A stretch of 64,000 nt of DNA from Paraspadella gotoi (GCA_051294375.1 CM119263.1:29689517-29753516), one strand, 5' to 3'. Counted from the first letter of the stretch, positions 21,580-31,406 are shown. Made by a program: numbers and translations. The notes: generated from the sequence alone by a model not told the origin.

Positions 21580-21580
21580 A
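21527..21580. repeat. (GAC)n microsatellite, 18 units
   Basis: Perfect GAC run. It is read as poly-Asp, poly-Arg or poly-Thr on the plus strand and poly-Ser or poly-Val on the minus strand; none is coding. Confidence 0.97.
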
Positions 21581-21589
21581 ATAAAGCCT

Positions 21590-21660
21590 CCTTTCTCAGA
21601 ATGTCCCTCGCTTTAGTGCGAAGGTCGACGGTTCGAATCCTCCCTTTCCCCTTTTTTCAT
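21590..21660 (+). mobile_element. tRNA-like 3' half with Pol III terminator
   Basis: A consensus B box GGTTCGAATCC at 21630-21640 follows an anticodon-arm-like hairpin TCGC/GCGA and is followed by T6 at 21652-21657. The T-arm stem is poorly paired and the 5' half (A box) is replaced by the GAC repeat. It is probably a SINE remnant, not a functional tRNA gene. Confidence 0.4.
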
Positions 21661-21665
21661 TTCAT

Positions 21666-21932
21666 NNNNNNNNNNNNNNNNNNNNNNNNNNNNNNNNNNN
21701 NNNNNNNNNNNNNNNNNNNNNNNNNNNNNNNNNNNNNNNNNNNNNNNNNNNNNNNNNNNNNNNNNNNNNNNNNNNNNNNNNNNNNNNNNNNNNNNNNNNN
21801 NNNNNNNNNNNNNNNNNNNNNNNNNNNNNNNNNNNNNNNNNNNNNNNNNNNNNNNNNNNNNNNNNNNNNNNNNNNNNNNNNNNNNNNNNNNNNNNNNNNN
21901 NNNNNNNNNNNNNNNNNNNNNNNNNNNNNNNN
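21666..21932. other. Assembly gap, 267 N
   Basis: Begins immediately after the tRNA-like element, hiding its downstream context. Confidence 0.99.
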
Positions 21933-22225
21933 GGGGTGGGGATGTAGCTGACTGCTGAGGGGAGAAAAAAGGTTTTTGAGAGGGGAGAGAAAAATGAGAT
22001 AGAGTTTATTACTATTTTATTGCGTGGAGGTGAAATCAGAAATAGCAATTGGAATCGAATTCGGCAAGGGAAAGCAGGGGAGGGCAGGGCAAGCAAGGGT
22101 AGGGAGAAAATGTTGACAGTAGGAAGAGAATGAAAGCGAAATTGTCGAGTGGCCTCGTCTGATTCTTTTGAATTCAATAAAAAAAAGGAAAAAAATAATA
22201 AAGAAAAAGAAAAGACAAGGACGTT

Positions 22226-22256
22226 TTAAAAAACGACGACGACGACGACGACGACC
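22226..22256. repeat. (GAC)n microsatellite
   Basis: About nine CGA triplets. Confidence 0.9.
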
Positions 22257-22389
22257 AAATAAAGACGCAATTATGTCCTCAACGTTTGACTCTTCTTCTC
22301 TTGAAGCGGAAANNNNNNNNNNTGAGAGATTTTTAAAAGCCGAGAAGACTCATCAGTCAAAGAAACGAAGTTCATTGTGAACCATAAAA

Positions 22390-22645
22390 AAGATGAACTT
22401 GGAAATTAACTAATGACAAAAACCGAAGAGATAAAAAAATAAATCTCTTTTTGTCGCATAAGATTTTTTTTTGAAAGAGAAGAAAAGGTTGTTCACAATG
22501 AGATAGAAAGAATGAGAGATAGAAAGAGTGAAAGACAAAAAAAGTGAAAGAAAGAACGAAAGAATGAAAGAAAAGGAATAATGAAATTATAAAAGAAAGA
22601 TAGAAAAACAGAGAGAGACGAAAGAAAAAAAGAAAATAGATAGTA
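22390..22645. repeat. Purine-rich AGAAAGAGTGAAAGA tract
   Basis: GAATGAAAGA and GATAGAAAGA units of about 10 bases; low complexity. Confidence 0.7.
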
Positions 22646-23100
22646 GAGAGAAAAAAAAACAATGATATAAGTTCATCATTTTTCAATTTCATATTTGACT
22701 GAATAAAAAAATTAGATTAAAGGCAAAGACAAGAAAAGGGTCATTCACCGGAGGCAATGACGTGATAAATTCAGTTGTGTCGTGTGATCGGTGAATGTTA
22801 TCAAACGTCTTAGAAAAAGAATTGGCCATAATTACATTTTTTTACTTTCTATTCGAGTTTAGGTCATACGTAATGTGTCTCCACAAGTTGAATATCGTTC
22901 GGTGAATAAAATAAATAAGGCAACGCTCGGGGCGATCGCGATATTAAAATACTTTCCCGGATCTCTCACAGTGAAAAAACATCCCAAGGATGAGAAAGCG
23001 ACGTCCTTCTGCAAACATCAACGACAACAACAACGACAACGAAAACAACGAGGAAAACAAGCGTCGTCCCTGCGGTGACGTCAACGTCTTTGGAGGCAAA
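22646..23100. other. Unique non-coding stretch
   Basis: No recognised gene. A short CAACGACAA repeat occurs at 23018-23050. Confidence 0.45.
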
Positions 23101-23109
23101 TTCCTCCCT

Positions 23110-23605
23110 TTTCTCATTGAAAGAAGAGAAAAGGGAGGAAGAGGAAGAAAAGGGAGGAAGAGGAAGAAAAGGGAGGAAGGAGAAGAAAGGGAGGAAGAAG
23201 AGGAAAGGGAGGAAAAAGAGGAAAGGAAGAAAGAGGAAAAGAAGGAAGAAGATGAAAGAGAGGAAAAAGAGGAAAGGGAGGAAGAAGAAAAAGAAAGGAA
23301 GAAGAGAAAAAGGAGGAAAAAGAGGAAAGAAAGAAAGCAAAGGAAAGGAAGGAAAAAGAGGAAAGGGAGGAAAAAGAGGAAGAAAAGAGAGGAAGAAGAG
23401 GAAAGGGAGGCAGAAGAGAAAAGGAAGGAAGAAGAGGAAAGGGAGGAAGAAGAGGAAAGAAAGGAAGAAGAGAAAAAAGCGAAAGAAGAGGAAAAAGGGA
23501 GGAAAAGGGAAGAAAGAAAAGAAGAAAAAAGAAGAGGAAAAAGAGAAAGAAGAGGAAAAAGGGAGGAAAATAGGAAAAGAAAAAAGAAAAAAGAAGAGGA
23601 TGAGA
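23110..23605. repeat. 0.5-kb polypurine tract (GGAAGAAGAGGAAAG)
   Basis: An almost pure A/G plus strand built from GAGGAAAGGGAGGAAGAA-like units of 15-21 bases. It gives two overlapping long Lys/Glu/Arg frames on plus and a Phe/Pro/Ser frame on minus, all artefacts. Confidence 0.85.
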
Positions 23606-23684
23606 CGACGCAAAGAAAAGCTGTTATTCAGCGTTTTTTGAACGAACACTGAGTGGAATGGAGGAGATTAGGAGCGACGCCGGG

Positions 23685-23785
23685 CGCCGATTGGAGTTGG
23701 GGGGAGGTGGGGGATCGTGGGGGAGGTGGCGAGGGTGAGAGAAGATGGGGAGAGTGGGAAATAGAATGCAGGGCGTGGGGAAGGA
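23685..23785 (+). other. G-run cluster
   Basis: Runs of G3-G6 (GGGGGG, GTGGGGG, GTGGGGGAGG, GATGGGGAG) with short loops, able to form G-quadruplexes. Confidence 0.5.
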
Positions 23786-24402
23786 CTGAATCTAAAAAGA
23801 CTTAATAAAGGAAAGTTAAAAATGAGATGGAATGAAAGGATAAAAGAACTAATGAAGAAAAGAACAGAAGAAGAAGAAAAAGATGAACAAATGAACTCAA
23901 GAACAAAGAATATATGAACAAATGAACGAATGAACAAAAGAACAAATGATAATTATGGAAAGAGAGATGGAGAAAATGGTGCAGTGGGTTGAAAAGGCGA
24001 TGATTATAAGACTAAGAAAAAGATGGAAAACTGAGGAGAAAAAATAACATAAAAGGAGAAACGTCAAACAAGAAAGACTGATGAAAATAAAACAAAGTCT
24101 TTTGAATGAGAAGATTTGAAAGAGGGTGGGAGAATGAGAAGGAGAACGAGGGGGAGAATTAAAAGTGAGGAGAAGAATGATAAGGAGAATGAAGGGAAAA
24201 AGGAGAGGATGAATGATGAGGGGAATGAAAGAAAGAATGAAGAGAAAAATGAGTGGAAGAATGAGAAGGGGTTTGAAAAAGAGAATGTTTGAATAAGAGA
24301 ATATGATAGGAATAAGAACATAATGGCAGGAAAGTTGGAAAAATCAAACTATATAAATGTCATTTAGAAGCGTCAAAGGAAGAAAGAATACGAAACGTCA
24401 TA
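23786..24402. other. Purine-rich non-coding stretch
   Basis: AATGAACAAA repeats at 23885-23950 and GAGAATGA units at 24120-24300. No gene seen. Confidence 0.55.
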
Positions 24403-24485
24403 ATCGAGAGAGAGAGAGAGAGACGAGAGAGAGAGAGACGAGAGAGAGAGAGAGAGAGACGAGCAGAGAGAGAGAGAGACGAGAG
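24403..24485. repeat. (AG)n microsatellite with ACG interruptions
   Basis: Blocks of GAGAGAGAGA separated by GAC at near-regular steps; mirrored in kind by the CT array at 24951-25047. Confidence 0.9.
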
Positions 24486-24639
24486 CGAAAAGGAAATTAA
24501 TTTTAAGACTTTTATAAGAAACTGAGATTAAAAGAAAGAAAAAAAATCGAATCTAAGAAGGAAAAGAGAGAAAAAAAGTTTGTATTCAAAATGGCGAACG
24601 AATTCATTAACTCCATTTGAATATTTGATACATGGCTTC

Positions 24640-24685
24640 CTCAGTCGACGTCTTCGTCGTCGTCGTCGTCGTCGTTGTCGTCGTC
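24640..24685. repeat. (GTC)n microsatellite
   Basis: CGTCGTCGTC run. Confidence 0.9.
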
Positions 24686-24744
24686 AAAAGAATAAACAAA
24701 AAGACAAAAAGATCGACATAGTCATTTTTTTTGCCATTGTCATT

Positions 24745-24945
24745 ATATTCATCATCATTATCATTATCATAATCATCATCATCATCAGCATCATCATTAT
24801 CATAATCATCATCATCGTCATCATCATCATCATCAACATCATCATCATCATCAACATAATCATCATCATCGTCATAATTTTTATAATCATCATCATCAGC
24901 ATTATAATATCATCATCAAATCATCAAAATCATCATCTCCATCTC
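24745..24945. repeat. Imperfect (ATC)n tract
   Basis: ATC/ATT triplets over 200 bases, with AGC and ATA changes. It is open as Ile-rich (plus) and Met-rich (minus) frames. Confidence 0.9.
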
Positions 24946-24947
24946 AA

Positions 24948-24950
<3 letters not shown>

Positions 24951-24988
<38 letters not shown>

Positions 24989-25011
24989 TCGTCTCTCTCT
25001 CTCTCTCTCTC

Positions 25012-25047
<36 letters not shown>
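24951..25047. repeat. (CT)n microsatellite with GTC interruptions
   Basis: CT runs separated by CTCGTCTC steps, the complement of the AG/GAC array at 24403. Confidence 0.9.
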
Positions 25048-25049
<2 letters not shown>

Positions 25050-25094
25050 CCGCCTTGAGTTGACGTTTAGTCGTGAGATGTGAAGTCGTTTGAT

Positions 25095-25330
25095 GCGGAT
25101 GATCTCTCGACCGGGACAAAAAAGATGACGCCGGGTCGCGCCTCGTCACGCCGTAGCGGTGCCCTGTCACGTCCGAGCCGGGATTGTGACACGCCGGAGC
25201 TGGAGCCCTTTCACGCGGGGACAGTGCACGCCGGAACCTGGGCTGTGACCCTGTCGGGATGTGTCACGCGGGGGCCCAGTCACGACCGGGCTAATGTAAC
25301 TCTAAAGCGATTTGTCACGCTAAGATACAT
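25095..25330. repeat. GC-rich GTCACGCCGG-type repeat
   Basis: TGTCACG or TTCACG followed by CCGG/CGGGG recurs about every 20-30 bases (GTCACGCCG, GTCACGTCCGAGCCGGG, GACACGCCGGAGC, TCACGCGGGG, GTCACGCGGGGG, GTCACGACCGGGC). GC content is much higher than the flanks. Confidence 0.6.
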
Positions 25331-25689
25331 ACGACACGGCATTGGCGCCACGCTGATTGATTTAATCCAGTGCACCGACCGTGACTAGCTGCGCCAACAA
25401 GTGAGTTTGTTCTCGTCACTCTACGTCACAAAATGTAATTTCCATTTACGCCACCTCACATCTATTCTACGTCACTTTTTAAAGAAAGCAATCATTGGAG
25501 ATTTTTTTTTTCATAAGTGAAATTGAAAACTGGCGTTAAAAACGTAACGTCTAGATTATCTTGTTAAAATATCTACAATCTATATGTTTACGAGTTAACG
25601 GAACTGTTGTTTAGTTAACTTTTCCTAGTGTAGAATTATACATCATGTCACACTTTTACTATTCCAGTAAATGACACTCAAGGGATAGG

Positions 25690-25912
25690 TTCTTTTATAA
25701 TTTATACAATTAAAACATTCTTTGAAACATTATGCACACTTCATTGATAGGGAAGCCAGGTACTCTGGTAGTGAATAAACGAAACTGTGAGAGAGTTTTG
25801 ATTGAAAGCTTGCAGGGACCTGCTTTGTCATTATCTAGTAAAAGTGATGGAGGACTTAAACCACCATAGATTCAAAATGGTTGTACCAATTTTATCTAAT
25901 TAAATCCGGTAA
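25690..25912 (+). mobile_element. Interspersed repeat family A, copy 4
   Basis: Full-length-looking copy: AACATTCTTTGAAACATTAT, CACTTCATTGATAGGGAAGC, CAGGTACTCTGGTAGTGAAT, GAAAGCTTGCAGGGACCTGC, AAAGTGATGGAGGACTTAAA, ACCATAGA and GGTTGTACCAATTTTATC. No open frame or terminal repeats. Confidence 0.8.
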
Positions 25913-26069
25913 AAATTTAGTTTTCTTTTTGTTTTTGTTCTCGTCGTTGTTGTTGTTGTTGTTGTTTGTCGTTTCCAAGCAAAAGTTCGAAAGACGAAAA
26001 TTCGATTTTGGAGGAAAACATCATGAATTTATAAGGGGACGCAATTTATGGGGAAAGTTTGGAAAGGGA

Positions 26070-26070
26070 A

Positions 26071-26165
<95 letters not shown>
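26070..26165. repeat. (AG)n microsatellite, about 48 units
   Basis: Perfect AG run. In the right arm the matching CT run (35930-36015) is shorter and interrupted. Confidence 0.97.
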
Positions 26166-26169
<4 letters not shown>

Positions 26170-26254
26170 GATATTCGAAATCATTATGATCACCCAAACC
26201 GTAGAAAATCGGATTATTTTATTTTGTTTATTGAAAAACAACATAGAATCTGTC

Positions 26255-26575
26255 TATTCAAACCTTTGTCATCTTCAATGCCATTTTCTTTTCAGCCATT
26301 TTATTTCATCCATTCAAACCTTTGTCATCTTCTATGCCATCTCCTTTTCTGCCATTTTATTTCGTTCATTCAAACCTTTGTCATCTTCAATGCTATCTCC
26401 TTTTCTGCCATTTTATTTTGTTCATTCAAACCTTTGTCATCTTCTATGCCATCTCCTTTTCGGCCATTTTATTTCGTTCATTCAAACCTTTGTCATCTTC
26501 CATGCCATCTCCTTTTCTGCCATTTTATTTCGTCCATTCAAACCTTTGTCATCTTCCATGCCATTCATAATTCCC
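26255..26575. repeat. 56-bp minisatellite, six units
   Basis: Units beginning CATTCAAACCTTTGTCATCT start at 26311, 26367, 26423, 26479 and 26535, exactly 56 bases apart, with a diverged first unit at 26255. Since 56 is not divisible by three, the same words pass through all three frames, giving three long open frames (up to 209 codons from 26186). This is an artefact of a stop-free unit rather than a gene. Confidence 0.95.
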
Positions 26576-26669
26576 GCCATTCTCCGGTTCCATCTTTCAA
26601 TCTTCCATCCACATGTTTTTTTCTATTCTGCGCCTAAATTTCTCGTTGACATTTTCTCTAAATTATTTC

Positions 26670-26830
26670 TCCATTTTTTTCCTTTTTTTCTTTCTTTTTT
26701 CTTCTTCTTTTATTTTCCTTCTCTCCTGCTATTTACCTCTTTATTTTCTATCTCTTCTTCTCCATCTATTTCCCGAATCTCTTGTTTTTCTCCTCTCCCC
26801 TTTTTGCCTTCATAACTTTCCGCTAATTAG
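26670..26830. repeat. Pyrimidine-rich tract
   Basis: TTTTTCTTTCTTTTTTCTTC and CTTCTTCTCC words; low complexity. Confidence 0.6.
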
Positions 26831-26919
26831 AGTCTATGAAAAATCCTTTTTTTTGAGGGAAAAATATTTGAATTACAAATTCGCTCGCCATCCGAGAAAA
26901 GGGAGAAGGGTAGGAGAGA

Positions 26920-26924
<5 letters not shown>

Positions 26925-26980
<56 letters not shown>

Positions 26981-27004
26981 AAGAGAGAGAGAGAGAGAGA
27001 GAGA
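26925..27004. repeat. (AG)n microsatellite
   Basis: AG run with AAGAGAAG interruptions. Confidence 0.95.
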
Positions 27005-27174
27005 AAGTAATCTTCTGTAAATAGACAATAAGCCGTTATAAGCAACGCTTTACTGTCAAATCCTGTGGAGCTTTGATTTTCTTCAAGTCGATGCTGCAAA
27101 TATTACAAAGAAGATTTTGATATAATTTTCCATGTCACAATTTTTTTTCCGTTCTTTCCCCCTAAAAATTACCC

Positions 27175-27605
27175 AGTTCTTCTATTATCCCATCCGGATA
27201 TGATCCAGTTCTCCTATTATTTGTTCTTCCGTGCGTTCTCCCCGATTCTCCATACATTCTTTTTTCATACAGCTTTTCAAGATATTACCGCCCTCTCCCA
27301 TTCTCCCATCCAAATATCCATCTGCCGTCCTCTCATCCAGATTTGTACGCGTTCTCTCATTCTTTCAGACGGATATGACAGTGTTCTCCCGAATTCTCGC
27401 ATGAACATCTGACCACGTTCTTTCATTTCAATTTTAGATTAATTCTCCTATCGATATATGACCTCTTTCTTCTATTCTCCCATCGAAATCGGACCTCGTT
27501 CTCCCGTTCTTCCCTCCGCAAGTAATGGCGTTCTCCCGTTCTCCCGTCCCGATGCCTCCATTCCGTCTCGTTCCATTTCATTCTCCTGTTCTTCCATCAC
27601 ATTTC
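27175..27605. repeat. Degenerate GTTCTCCCATTCTCCCATC minisatellite
   Basis: CGTTCTCCCGTTCT, TTCTCCCATC and CCGGATATGA words recur about every 25-35 bases across 430 bases. The mirrored segment is 34200-34690. Confidence 0.65.
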
Positions 27606-27754
27606 CTTATTTGGAATAAACGTTGTCTCGCTCAATGAGATTTACAATCCTCATATAAAATCCAATTTTTTTTTGCTTCTCACGTGGGAATTGAGGAATA
27701 AGACGATTTTTATCCGAGACACACATGGACGGGGAGAGAGAGAGAGAGAGAGAG

Positions 27755-27881
27755 NNNNNNNNNNNNNNNNNNNNNNNNNNNNNNNNNNNNNNNNNNNNNN
27801 NNNNNNNNNNNNNNNNNNNNNNNNNNNNNNNNNNNNNNNNNNNNNNNNNNNNNNNNNNNNNNNNNNNNNNNNNNNNNNNNN
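27755..27881. other. Assembly gap, 127 N, inside (AG)n
   Basis: The equivalent place in the right arm (34003-34105) is a sequenced (CT)n array, so this gap is most likely only AG repeat. Confidence 0.95.
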
Positions 27882-27964
27882 GGGAAAAATTTGTGTTCAG
27901 AAGAAATTACTGAATAGATTTTTAAGAGATTCTGAAAAAAAAGTAATTTAATGACATTACATTA

Positions 27965-28150
27965 ACTCGAATATCACTTAAAGAATCGACTATTATTTAT
28001 AAAACAAAATACAATGTCTACAAAACAAAACGCCCATAAATATTATACATTGTCTACGAGAAATACGGATCAGTCACGCTAAACCTTTTTTTTTTAACCG
28101 GACGTCCTCGGCGATAATTTTCACAATCACGAATCATTTACGACACATGA
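27965..28150. repeat. Diverged direct repeat R1
   Basis: Resembles 30172-30365 in the same orientation: TATCACTTAAA, TTATAAAA..AAA.ACAATG, CCCATAAAT, GAAATACGGAT and TCACGAATCAT occur in both in the same order. The pair brackets the AT-rich core. Confidence 0.6.
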
Positions 28151-30171
28151 AAAATAACGTGGCAAAACGGTCTCGTGCTGATTTTGTCCCTTTAAAATTG
28201 TTTCTGAGCAAATTAATCGATCATTACTTTGGTAATATGTGCGATATACACTACTGGACACTACTGTATCTGACCATAACCCTTGACCATCAACAAAAAA
28301 GCTAACTAGATCAAAATATAAAAAAGATGAAGCAATATAGCTCGAAACGCTTACAAAAATTTTAGACCATTGCTTTATAAATGCAAAAAAAATATTAATA
28401 TTATTAAAAAAAAACTTTAACGATAACCTAATAGTTACCGAGACTAGATGAATAATTTTTACCCATCATTTCCTCAATTATAGGAATCATTTGTTTTGTA
28501 ATTAGTCAATTAATCTAAATAACAATATGACAAATTCATTTTCAATTTTTTTTATGAATGGGAAGTTTTCTATGTTACTCCCCTTGTATCTATTATTTAA
28601 TATTTTAAGGTATTTTCAAAAACCTTATATAATTACTATATTTTCACTTTTTTTAATTCTTCGAACAAAAAACAACATCATAAAACATTTAATTAATAAA
28701 AAAAATTGATTGAATGATTTTGGAAAAAAAATATTTTGAAACTATGAGAATAATGGATTATGAGTCAGGAAAAAAAATTTTGGCAATTCTAAAAAAATCA
28801 GCCTCTAGCCTTTTGATTTTTCTAGAGGCTGTTTTTCTATTTTTTTGATATTTTGATTTTCTATTGCAAAACCATTATTCTCAATGAGCATAGGTCGGAC
28901 AAAATTTTTTTTCCAACAATTTGAAAAAATTTCAACTTTTCTAATTAGGCTTTTTGGGGGAAATAAATAAATAAATTATTATACGATGAGTATATCTGAA
29001 AGTGTATGTCTCTAAATGACAAAAAAATTTTCTTCAAGTTTTATTTTGAATTTAAGTATGTACCAATAGAAATAAGTGAGATACTCCGCTTTGCCGAAAT
29101 TTTTATTTAACAAGATTTGTACTGCGTAATTTAAAAAAAATTATTTTTTTTAAATAACTTTTGAAAGAAAGAGGTAGCAAGGTGGATGTGGTATCAAATT
29201 AAAGCCCTAATCATTGGGACACCTTTTTTTTCTAAAAGAGTTTTATTATTAATTAAATCCATAATCTTTACACAGCTTTTGTTTTAAATCAGAGTTAAAA
29301 GTATAACAGTTTTTTGCTTTTAAAAATTTCAATGAAAGCATATGAAATTTTTTTTTTTTTCTTTTGTAATTTGAAAAAGGAAAGACTGAATTACATTTTG
29401 TATTATTAAATTTTTTTATTCCATAAAATTGGCTTACATTTTCGTTAAAGTAAAAAACAAGCAAAAATTTATGTGTAGCTTGATAAAATGTATTTTTAAT
29501 ATTAAAAATGATAAATACAAAATGTTTTCAGCTTGGATATAAACAGTCTGGACATCTACCTTCTTGTCTGTGAAAAAAATTGTCATTTTTTCATTATCTT
29601 TAACTGCAAACAAAAGCTTGACACCTGCTTGTTTTCATAATAAAGTGTAAAAAATTATATAGCTGGTAACATATTTTGACAAAGCAAAACATCATTGTGT
29701 TAAATTGTATTAATTAATTTTTTTTAAAATATAGCAAGGAATTTAATTCTATTATTTATCATCCATTTTAATTAAGAAAAAATATTTCTCGTATAGCCAT
29801 TAGAAAGGGTTCATTGACTGACTTAATGATGAAATTTTTTAGATTTTTTTACTGCCCCCATTTTAACAAGATATAAAAGGTCATGGTTATCATGTCATAA
29901 GGTCCAGATTATCTGTACACTTCTGGCAACCTGCATTCCAAATATTCTTTTTTTCCCTTTCAAATGTATTAAATAAAAAAAATTATTGAGAGAACAATCG
30001 GCGTGGAGGATGCCATTGGTAAGCCTTTAGTTATCCCACTTCCCGATCGAATTTTTAAAATGAGGTTTTTTTTTTTTCCATCTATTTGAGACATCAACAC
30101 TAACTATTAGTACTATTATTTTTTTTTTTCTATTACAATTCTATGAATAAATATGAATAAGTACTTTTAAA
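28150..30171. other. AT-rich 2-kb core without genes
   Basis: Very AT-rich unique sequence with stops in all frames; the longest open frames are 60-71 codons with no recognisable domain. It contains the foldback element at 28700-28940. The copy in the right arm looks base-identical. Confidence 0.7.
28700..28940. mobile_element. Foldback/MITE-like imperfect palindrome
   Basis: Nested inverted segments share one centre near 28815. AGCCTCTAG (28800-28808) pairs with CTAGAGGCT (28822-28830). GAGAATAATGG (28746-28756) pairs with CCATTATTCTC (28872-28882). TTGGAAAAAAAAT...TTTTG (about 28719-28738) pairs with CAAAATTTTTTTTCCAA (28900-28916). No coding capacity. A MITE or another hairpin-forming element is inferred; target duplications are not clear. 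Confidence 0.6.
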
Positions 30172-30365
30172 AAAATTTATCACTTAAATATCACCCTTAT
30201 TATTATAAAAAAAAAACAATGATTTACAAATGAATTGGATACCCATAAATGAACTATACAGTTGTCAAGAAATACGGATAAAGATAGTAAAACTATTAAG
30301 GATTTTTTACACGGACTGTAACGTCGCATAATTTTTTCACGAATCATGTTCTTACGTCACTAAGC
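30172..30365. repeat. Diverged direct repeat R2
   Basis: Second copy of R1 (27965-28150), about 2.2 kb downstream in the same orientation. Confidence 0.6.
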
Positions 30366-30422
30366 ATTAGCATCCAGACTTTTCCGCGCTAGATCTTTTT
30401 ACTTCGCTTCCCTCAAAGCAAC

Positions 30423-30640
30423 GTCTCTCTCTCTCTCTCTCTCATCTCTCTCTCTTCTCTCTCTTCTCGCTCTCTCTCTCTCTCTCCCTCTCTCTCTACT
30501 TCTCTCCGTCTTTTTTTCCTATGACTCTGTTTGGCCTATTTGTTTTCATTAAGTTTTTTTTTTTCGGCGAAATTTTTCTCTCTCTCACCTCTCCCTCTCT
30601 CTGTCCTTCTCTCTCTCTCTCTCTCTCCTGTGCCTTCCTC
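30423..30640. repeat. (CT)n-rich cluster
   Basis: CT runs with CAT, TCTT and CCC interruptions; the right-arm counterpart is the AG run at 31230-31406. Confidence 0.9.
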
Positions 30641-30819
30641 ATTTTTGCTTTTCCAACTTTCTACTATTTCCTACCTTCCTCATAATCCACTCCATTATGT
30701 AAATATCATCATACCTTCTTATTTCCTGTACAAAACACATTTTGTCTTCGTGAGTTCCTCTTTTCCGTCCTTTATTTTTCTCTCCTTCCTCCTTCCTCCC
30801 TCCTCCCCTCTTCCTCTCT

Positions 30820-30844
30820 NNNNNNNNNNNNNNNNNNNNNNNNN
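30820..30844. other. 25-N gap inside inverted repeat 1
   Basis: Exactly 25 N, between the two arms. The symmetry centre (about 30917) lies in the GA-rich loop just right of the gap. Confidence 0.99.
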
Positions 30845-31036
30845 AGAGAAGAGCAGGAGGGGAGGGAGGAAAGAGAGAAGGGAGGAAAGAGAGGAGGGGA
30901 GGAGGAAATAGAGGAGGGGAGGAGGGAGGAAATAGGAGGAGGGGAGGAGGGAGGAAAGAGGAGGAGGCAGGAAAGAAGACAGGGGGGAGGGAGGAAATAG
31001 GATGAGAAGGGGAGGAGGAGGAAGGGAGGAGGAAGC
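30845..31036. repeat. GAGGAGGGGAGG-rich loop
   Basis: Purine tract of GGAGGAAA and GAGGGGAGGAGGGAGG units (10-20 bases) between the arms. The left arm has only the start of its complement before the gap. Confidence 0.8.
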
Positions 31037-31344
31037 AGAGAGAGGAAGAGGGGAGGAGGGAGGAAGGAGGAAGGAGAGAAAAATAAAGGACGGAAAAGAG
31101 GAACTCACGAGACAAAATGTTTTTGTACAGGAAATAAGAAGGTATGATGATATTACATAATGGAGTGGATTATGAGGAAGGTAGGAAATAGTAAAAGTTG
31201 GAAAAGCAAAAAATGAGGAAGGCACAGGAAGAGAAGAGAGAGAGAGAGAGAGAGGGAGAGGGAGAGAGAGAAAAATTTCGCGAAAAAAAAAAACTTAATG
31301 AAAACAAATAGGCCAAACAGAGTCAAGGAAAAAAAGAGGAGAGA

Positions 31345-31406
<62 letters not shown>

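Larger units (their letters stand above)
25640..30819 (+). repeat. Left arm of giant inverted repeat 1
   Basis: Reappears in reverse complement at 30845-36470. Landmarks pair in order: ATGTCACACTTTTACTAT (25645) with the complement near 36460, family A copy 4 with copy 5, the 56-bp repeats with 35297-35845, and the AT-rich core with 31650-33700. In the core, coordinates sum to a constant 61833 and the bases look identical. Outside the core, this arm matches repeat consensus better than the right arm does. Confidence 0.9.

Noticed and set aside
22990-23652. 220-codon Lys/Glu/Arg frame and overlapping 188-codon frame
   Set aside because: Translation of a polypurine tract; stops that need T are absent in all frames.
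26255-26575. Regular 56-base repeats as a CRISPR array
   Set aside because: There are no unique spacers between short direct repeats; the whole 56-base unit is repeated head to tail, and the genome is eukaryotic.
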